Shown: positions 14,940 to 19,909 of the stretch, piece after piece
Layout: the number at the start of each line of letters is the position of its first letter
How positions within the stretch are numbered: position 1 is the stretch's first letter
Assembly (NCBI GenBank): GCA_964581465.1
Contig: CAZOOP010000052.1
Span: 1-19,909 of the forward strand
Direction of reading: 5' to 3'
DNA: 19,909 bases
Origin: WJMB01 sp964581465
GTDB taxonomy: Bacteria > RBG-13-66-14
The notes under the pieces: generated by a model
Databases searched by the model: none
What the model saw: only the letters and a program-made list of their open reading frames with translations
What the model was told of the DNA's origin: nothing
Translations under genes and position numbers: made by a program

Positions 14940-15506
14940 ATGGACAAAAAGGAAGCACTACAGACTTTTTGCCGACAGGTCCGGGAGCGCTCTCGCGAAA
15001 ACCGCCAGGCTCTGGCTCTTTCGCAAGGGGCAGAATTATACAGCAATGTTTTTGGGATTCTACGGCAAGAACTGGACTCAATGATCCGTGTCATCTTTCT
15101 ACTCTCGCTGAGTGATTCGACTCGGCGGAATTCACTTATCGATGACGCAGTCAACGGACGCATCTGGAAGAAAAACGCCAAAGGGCGGATCACAGATAGG
15201 GAGATGATCGAACTGGCGGATAGGCTGCATAGTTGGTCGCGATCTGTTTATCGATTTGGGTGTGCTTTCATCCATCTATCAAGCCTGCATGACTACCGCG
15301 AGCGTGATCCCTTCGACAGACTTTCGCAGGAAGAAAGAACTGATCTGCTTCAGCACTTGCGATACTACCACGGTGGACCAGATTCCGATGTGCCAACCTT
15401 CCAGGACATTGTTTGTTACCTGCCGAGTGTATTTGAGAAGGTGGCAGGAAACTTGGAATACTATCTCCATCAGCTTGAACTCGGTGAACAATTGGAGTCG
15501 GAATAG
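14940..15506 (+). CDS. Helical hypothetical protein of the defence operon
   Basis: A 188-residue, mostly helical protein. ATG 14940 follows the previous stop by 4 nt, with its GGAG inside the end of the preceding gene, so expression depends on the operon. Visible segments are NVFGILRQELDSMIRVIFLL (about 38-57), a WSRSVYRFGCAFIHLSSLHDY block (about 98-118) and a C-terminal QDIVCYLPSVFEKVAGNLEY helix. The R-x7-H-type spacing in YRFGCAFIHLSS is reminiscent of HEPN-like helical proteins, where R-x4-6-H is the RNase signature (here R104-F-G-C-A-F-I-H111, six between), but this is only a resemblance. Such a protein beside an ATPase and a methylase could be an effector or an adaptor. GC content falls from this gene onward compared with the recombinase/DUF6079 gene. 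Confidence 0.75.
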   Translation: MDKKEALQTFCRQVRERSRENRQALALSQGAELYSNVFGILRQELDSMIRVIFLLSLSDSTRRNSLIDDAVNGRIWKKNAKGRITDREMIELADRLHSWSRSVYRFGCAFIHLSSLHDYRERDPFDRLSQEERTDLLQHLRYYHGGPDSDVPTFQDIVCYLPSVFEKVAGNLEYYLHQLELGEQLESE

Positions 15507-15515
15507 GAGCGGCTG

Positions 15516-18311
15516 ATGAGAAGAGACAACAACGAACAAGAACCGTTGGACCTGGCACCTACCGCAAAGTCGCAAAGCCCGGTAGAGTGTCTCGGGATGA
15601 CATTCGAAAACGACGATAAACGCCGCGAGTATTTCCTGGAAAAACTGCGCGAGAAACTCAAGGACCCGGAGTTCCGCAAGATTGAGGGGTTCCCCATTGG
15701 CGATGACGAGGACATCCTGGCCCTGTCCGATCCGCCGTACTACACCGCCTGCCCGAACCCGTTTATCGAAGATTTCATCAAGCACTATGGGAAGCCGTAT
15801 GACCCGGCTAATGATGACTATCGCAGGGAACCATTTGCGGCGGATACAGGAGCTGGGAAAACGCACCCGATATACACAGCCCATTCATATCACTCAAAGA
15901 TTCCACATTTGGCCACTATGCCCTGTATTCTTCATTACACCGAACCGGGTGATGTGGTTTTTGACGGTTTTTCCGGTTCCGGGATGACCGGTGTAGCCGC
16001 TCAACTATGCGGTGAGCCTGAATCCAAATTCAAAACGACACTTGAGCGCGAATGGAAAGATGCCGGATACGAAGCGCCGAAATGGGGGGCACGTCGGCCG
16101 GTGCTGATCGACCTATCTCCAGTCGCCAACTTCATTGCCTACAATCTCAATCTCGATGTGTCTGCCAGAGACTTCAAGAGAGCCGCTGACGACTTTTTCA
16201 AAAAGATCGATGCCGAGCTTGGGAGGATGTACGAAACCCTTCATTCCGACGGCAAAAGAAAAGGGCGCATCAATTATGTGGTCTGGTCCGAAGTGTTTAC
16301 CTGCCCCAATTGCGCGGGCGATGTGGTTTTCATGGACCAGGCGTACGACTCTAAAACCGGCAAATTCGCAAAGGAGTTTTCATGCCCGAATTGCGAGGCA
16401 ACTCTTACCACGCGAAGTTGCGAACACAAGTTCACAACTCAGTTCGATAAGGCAATCGGTGAAACGGTTCGCAAGGTCACCTATGTACCGGTTGAGATCG
16501 AGTACACCCTGACTGGCGATAAGACCAAGAGGCGAAAGAAACCTGACGAACATGATTTTTCATTGCTGAAGAAATTAACGGAATCGATTCCAGTTGACCG
16601 CTTTCCTACACAGGCCATTTCAGAAGAGATTTACCACTATTCACGCCTTTCGCCCAAGGGAGTGACCCATTTCTACCAACTCTATATACCCCGTGCGCTT
16701 CACGCTCTGTCCGTCATGTGGAAGACCGCTGGGGAATGGCCGGATGTGAGGGTGCGTGGATTTCTGAAGTTTATGGTGGAGCAGTGTTTTTGGGGAATGA
16801 CGCTGATGAATCGATATGGGGCAAACTTCTATTCGCAGGTCAACCGTCTTCTGAGTGGTGTATATTACCTGCCCGCCCTCATTTCAGAAGTTTCGCCATG
16901 GCTCATCCTCGAAGGCAAATACAAACGTCTTCTGAAAATGCTCAACGCATGCCAACTGCCGAAAAACCTGCAATGTGCTATATCCACCGCATCATCATTA
17001 CGGACGCCGATTCCAGACAAAAGTGTTGACTATATCTATACCGATCTCCCTTTCGGTGATTTTGTTCCCTACGGTGATTTAAATCTTCTTATCGAAGCAT
17101 GGCACCAAGTGTTCAGCAACCTGAGCCAAGAAGTGCTTGTTGATACAAAGCGGCGTAAGTCTAATTTGGTGTACGGGGACATGTTACGGCGAGTATTTGC
17201 CGAGTACTACCGTACCCTGAAGCCCGGCAGATGGATAACAGTCGTGTTCCACAATTCTAAGAACAGCATTTGGAACGTGCTACAAGAAGCGATTGGTGCA
17301 GCAGGTTTTGTTGTAGCGGATGTCCGCATGATGGAGAGGGGCACCGGCAGTTATCGACAGGTTACAGCCAGCACGGCAGTTAAAGCCGATGTCATTATCT
17401 CCGCCTACAAGCCAAACGGTGGACTTGAGAACAGGTTTAGATTATCCGCCGGCACAGAGGACGGCGTCTGGGACTTCGTCCGCACTCACTTAAAACAGCT
17501 TCCCGTCTTCGTTTCCAAGGACGGCAGGGCTGAAGTTATCGCTGAGCGACAAAACTACCTTCTTTTCGACCGTATGGTCGCTTTTCACGTCCAACGAGGC
17601 GTGACGGTTCCCATGTCCGCGGCAGAGTTCTATGCTGGCCTTGAACAACGTTTCCCACCACGGGATGGTATGTATTTTCTGCCGGACCAGGCGGCCGAGT
17701 ACGACAAAAAACGGATGACAGTCAAAGAGGTGCTCCAGCTTCAGCTCTTCGTATCTGACGAGGCGTCGGCCATTCAGTGGCTCAAGCAGCAGCTCACCAA
17801 AAAGCCGCAGACCTTCCAAGACATTCATCCTCAGTTCATGAAAGAAATCAGCGGCTGGCAGAAGCATGAAAAGGCCCTGGAGCTCTCTGAATTGCTGGAG
17901 CAGAACTTCATCCGTTACGACGGCAAGAGCGATGTGCCCAGCCAGATTCACAGCTACCTTTCCTCGAACTTTAAGGAGCTACGCAACTTGGGAAAGGACA
18001 ATCCTGCGCTCAAAACCAAAGCCAAGGACCGCTGGTATGTCCCTGACCCAAACAAGGCCGGTGACTTAGAGAAACTCCGCGAGCGGGCCCTGATGCGGGA
18101 GTTCGAGGAATACCGCGAATCTAAGCAGAAACGCCTGAAAGTGTTTCGCCTTGAGGCCGTCCGCGCCGGATTTAGGAAGGCATGGCAGGAGCGCGACTAC
18201 GACACGATCATCGCCGTGGCCCGCAAGATACCCGAAAAAACCCTCCAGGAGGACCCCAAGCTCCTCATGTGGTACGACCAGGCGCTCACCCGCTCGGGGG
18301 AGGAAAATTAA
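15516..18311 (+). CDS. DNA methyltransferase with zinc ribbon, BREX-like cassette
   Basis: A 931-residue putative adenine/cytosine-N4 methyltransferase. ATG 15516 follows AGGAG with 6-nt spacing, 9 nt after the previous stop. Motif IV-like DPPYYTACPNPF (72-83) precedes motif I FDGFSGSGMTG (149-159), the beta-class order. Two CPNC knuckles (263-266, 290-293) form a zinc ribbon. A second motif-IV-like site at 509-515 reads TDLPFGD, where related proteins, as I recall, have TDPPFG. The C-terminal 200 residues (DEASAIQWLKQQLTKKPQTF, FKELRNLGKDNPA, DRWYVPDPNKAGDLEKLRER) are shared by methylases that pair with DUF6079 ATPases. It resembles the Zn-ribbon methylases of BREX type 3 (PglXI, COG1743) in concept, but the N-terminus is not DUF1156-like. 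Its job would be self-DNA marking. Intact frame, mid-GC codon use. Confidence 0.82.
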   Translation: MRRDNNEQEPLDLAPTAKSQSPVECLGMTFENDDKRREYFLEKLREKLKDPEFRKIEGFPIGDDEDILALSDPPYYTACPNPFIEDFIKHYGKPYDPANDDYRREPFAADTGAGKTHPIYTAHSYHSKIPHLATMPCILHYTEPGDVVFDGFSGSGMTGVAAQLCGEPESKFKTTLEREWKDAGYEAPKWGARRPVLIDLSPVANFIAYNLNLDVSARDFKRAADDFFKKIDAELGRMYETLHSDGKRKGRINYVVWSEVFTCPNCAGDVVFMDQAYDSKTGKFAKEFSCPNCEATLTTRSCEHKFTTQFDKAIGETVRKVTYVPVEIEYTLTGDKTKRRKKPDEHDFSLLKKLTESIPVDRFPTQAISEEIYHYSRLSPKGVTHFYQLYIPRALHALSVMWKTAGEWPDVRVRGFLKFMVEQCFWGMTLMNRYGANFYSQVNRLLSGVYYLPALISEVSPWLILEGKYKRLLKMLNACQLPKNLQCAISTASSLRTPIPDKSVDYIYTDLPFGDFVPYGDLNLLIEAWHQVFSNLSQEVLVDTKRRKSNLVYGDMLRRVFAEYYRTLKPGRWITVVFHNSKNSIWNVLQEAIGAAGFVVADVRMMERGTGSYRQVTASTAVKADVIISAYKPNGGLENRFRLSAGTEDGVWDFVRTHLKQLPVFVSKDGRAEVIAERQNYLLFDRMVAFHVQRGVTVPMSAAEFYAGLEQRFPPRDGMYFLPDQAAEYDKKRMTVKEVLQLQLFVSDEASAIQWLKQQLTKKPQTFQDIHPQFMKEISGWQKHEKALELSELLEQNFIRYDGKSDVPSQIHSYLSSNFKELRNLGKDNPALKTKAKDRWYVPDPNKAGDLEKLRERALMREFEEYRESKQKRLKVFRLEAVRAGFRKAWQERDYDTIIAVARKIPEKTLQEDPKLLMWYDQALTRSGEEN

Positions 18312-18313
18312 GA

Positions 18314-19198
18314 GTGTGGATTTACGTGATACCACATTTTACGACGTTTCTATCGAATCTCGAGCTGACCAGAAGCCAGCGAGATGATGCGATGACAAAA
18401 GTAGAAAGCGTCGCAAGGTGTCTTCATGCCAAATATTATCAAGGCAGCTACGACTCCGGGAACGTTGTTGTCGTTGGTTCATATGGGAAGAGGACAGCCA
18501 CCCGGCCGCCCTCGGACGTTGATATGCTTTACCTGCTTCCCGTTTCTGAATATTACCGGATCAATCAGGTCTTTGGTAATGGCCAGTCACAACTTTTACA
18601 GGAGGTAAAGCGTGCTCTGGCAGATACCTTCCCTCGCACCGACCTCAGTGCCGATGGTCAAGTGGTGAAGGCCCCATTTGTTTCTTACGCTGTCGAAGTG
18701 GTTCCTTCATTTCGATGTGATGATGGCACCTACATCACGTGTCATACCCCCGGTGGAGGTTCTTGGCGATCAAGTAATCCCATAGCGGAGTATCGTGCAA
18801 TAACGGACCTGGATGCCATCTATGAAAACAAAGCAACTCACCTAACCAAAATGCTAAAAGCATGGAAGCGCACCTGCAATGTACCTCTCAAATCCATAGC
18901 CTTGGAGATTGCTGCATGTTCGTTCGTGTGTCAGTGGGCGCACAACCAGCAGTCTATTTATTGGTATGACTGGATGGTTAGAGATTTCTTTGCATTTCTG
19001 TGGCAATACAGGAACGGAACTGCGCAAATACCCGGCATTCAAGAGAGCATCGATTTAGGCGACCAGTGGGCATCGCGATGTGAATCAGCCTATTCAAGAG
19101 CGCTGAAGGCTTGTGAATATGAGCATCAGGATTTTGGGAAATTGGCCGAGGATGAGTGGAAGAAAATATTCGGTGGCCAGTTTACCAGGGCAAACTGA
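18314..19198 (+). CDS. CD-NTase (SMODS) oligonucleotide cyclase of a CBASS system
   Basis: A 294-residue nucleotidyltransferase expected to make a cyclic oligonucleotide signal on phage infection. GTG 18314 lies 2 nt after the methylase stop, with GGGGGAGG (18296-18303) 10 nt ahead. This start gives the usual opening (HFTTFLSNLELTRSQRDDA). The catalytic core is GSYGKRTATRPPSDVDMLY, with GS at 55-56 and acids D68 and D70. The third acidic position falls in AVEVVPSF as E128, where many relatives have Asp. Further family features are HTPGGGSWRSSNP, HLTKMLKAWKR and a helical C-terminal SMODS core. The coupled SLATT gene follows 18 nt after the stop. No cap2/cap3 ancillary genes are seen, so it would be a minimal two-gene type. 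Gene symbols for the CD-NTase clades need a tree, which cannot be made here. Confidence 0.88.
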   Translation: MWIYVIPHFTTFLSNLELTRSQRDDAMTKVESVARCLHAKYYQGSYDSGNVVVVGSYGKRTATRPPSDVDMLYLLPVSEYYRINQVFGNGQSQLLQEVKRALADTFPRTDLSADGQVVKAPFVSYAVEVVPSFRCDDGTYITCHTPGGGSWRSSNPIAEYRAITDLDAIYENKATHLTKMLKAWKRTCNVPLKSIALEIAACSFVCQWAHNQQSIYWYDWMVRDFFAFLWQYRNGTAQIPGIQESIDLGDQWASRCESAYSRALKACEYEHQDFGKLAEDEWKKIFGGQFTRAN

Positions 19199-19216
19199 GG
19201 TATTGGAGAAGAAACT

Positions 19217-19825
19217 ATGAACAGGACCAGCGACATGAACGATTCACAGAAGTTCTTGGGGGTGGTCCGTGAACTATACGGCCGGGTTGCTTGGACGCAC
19301 AAGACTCACGAGAAGGACAGAGAAATCTGGAGCCGCAGAGTGAGTGTGACCCGATGGGTTAACGTTGTGTTGATTGGTATAACATCAGTCCTTGCGACTG
19401 TGGGGGCCATAACTAATAACCAGTCTGTTTTTGTTGTCACAAGTATATTTGGGGCAGTGAGCACGGCCTTCGTTGTTTACCAACTTAGCTTCAACCCGGA
19501 AAAGACCGAGTCCGCGCACCGCATTGCGGCAAAAAGGCTCCTCTATCTTCGGGACCAGTATCTGGTACTCATTCAAGAAGCGATGTCTGGGAGAACCTCG
19601 CTTGATCAGCTACAGAATAAACTGGAGTCTTTGCATCGAGAGGCGTCCATTGTTTACGAATACGCCCCAGATTCTTCATCAAAGGCGTATACGGCGGCGA
19701 CCGAAGCATTGAAGACCAGAGAAGAACTAACATTTAGCAGTGAAGAAATCGATAGGCTTCTGCCAGAAAATCTACGTCTCACAGAAAAGATACATCAAGA
19801 TGGCAAAGGAGAAGCCAAGGGTTGA
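19217..19825 (+). CDS. SLATT-domain two-transmembrane effector
   Basis: A 202-residue membrane protein. ATG 19217 has GGAG 8 nt upstream and lies 18 nt after the CD-NTase stop. An amphipathic N-terminal helix (YGRVAWTHKTHEKDREIWSR) leads into two hydrophobic segments, about 46-65 (NVVLIGITSVLATVGAI) and 70-91 (SVFVVTSIFGAVSTAFVVYQ). Then comes a long charged helical tail with HRIAAKRLLYLRDQYLVLIQ, typical of SLATT (SMODS and SLOG associating two-TM) proteins. In CBASS such proteins are thought to open a membrane pore when they sense the cyclic nucleotide, killing the infected cell. Adjacent CD-NTase and SLATT genes are a well-known pairing. The stop overlaps the next start (TGATG). Confidence 0.88.
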   Translation: MNRTSDMNDSQKFLGVVRELYGRVAWTHKTHEKDREIWSRRVSVTRWVNVVLIGITSVLATVGAITNNQSVFVVTSIFGAVSTAFVVYQLSFNPEKTESAHRIAAKRLLYLRDQYLVLIQEAMSGRTSLDQLQNKLESLHREASIVYEYAPDSSSKAYTAATEALKTREELTFSSEEIDRLLPENLRLTEKIHQDGKGEAKG

Positions 19826-19909
19826 TGGATATTCTTGCAAACAGCTGGTATTTTAGCCCGGACCATGGGCAACTCTGCCAGGTCATCGAGACCCAGACGC
19901 TTTGGGGCG
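19825..19909 (+). CDS. 5' end of a probable SNF2-type helicase (partial)
   Basis: The ATG at 19825-19827 overlaps the SLATT gene's TGA (19823-19825) and the frame stays open for 28 codons to the window edge. The visible start is MDILANSWYFSPDHGQLCQV followed by IETQTLWG. This resembles the opening of the large SNF2/DEAD helicases that sit beside DUF6079 ATPases and the C-terminally related methylases in BREX-like cassettes. The likeness comes from memory and covers under 30 residues. No helicase motif is inside the window. A different operon protein is possible. Confidence 0.55.
   Translation, partial: MDILANSWYFSPDHGQLCQVIETQTLWG

Overview
The window is a mosaic from a GC-rich bacterial chromosome. 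The organism cannot be named from the sequence; the mix of housekeeping remnants, scattered hairpin repeats and defence genes would suit an uncultured, metagenome-derived lineage. Most genes show strong G/C preference at the third codon position. The exceptions stand out as AT-rich or mid-GC islands: roughly 3540-4480, 6840-7730, 8270-8670 and 14940-19909.

Layout. (1) 1-603: a 12-bp minisatellite, two hairpins and a decayed IS1595/ISXO2-type transposase. (2) 641-2989: a small secreted VirK-like protein, convergent with a frameshifted long-chain acyl-CoA synthetase. (3) 2990-4492: a gene-poor stretch with a large nested inverted repeat and smaller hairpins. (4) 4493-6787: a Dam-type (D12 class) adenine methylase, divergent from four tightly overlapping small genes. 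The first of these looks like a phage/MuF-type nuclease-toxin remnant (BECR fold), and the next may be its partner. (5) 6858-7655: an AT-rich orphan gene. (6) 7883-11749 (minus): a 1288-aa single-chain type IIG (Eco57I-like) restriction-modification enzyme with an AT-rich, apparently swapped target-recognition segment. (7) 11882-19909 (plus): a defence operon.

The defence operon is the notable part. Its first gene is an in-frame chimera. Residues 1 to about 247 are the catalytic and recombinase domains of a large serine recombinase. The rest is the C-terminal two thirds of a DUF6079 (BrxC/PglY-like, BREX-associated) phage-resistance ATPase, without the P-loop half. It is followed by an unrecognised 188-aa protein, a 931-aa zinc-ribbon DNA methyltransferase, a CD-NTase (SMODS) with a SLATT two-transmembrane effector (a minimal CBASS pair), and the first 28 codons of a gene that looks like an SNF2-type helicase. 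From recalled family organisation, the ATPase, methylase and helicase form a BREX-like cassette, and the CBASS pair sits inside it between methylase and helicase. The type IIG enzyme diverges from this operon across 132 bp that hold a perfect palindrome.

The family assignments come from motifs and remembered family sequences, not from searches. The fusion, the frameshift and the methylase motif change are direct readings that would need raw-read support to exclude assembly error.
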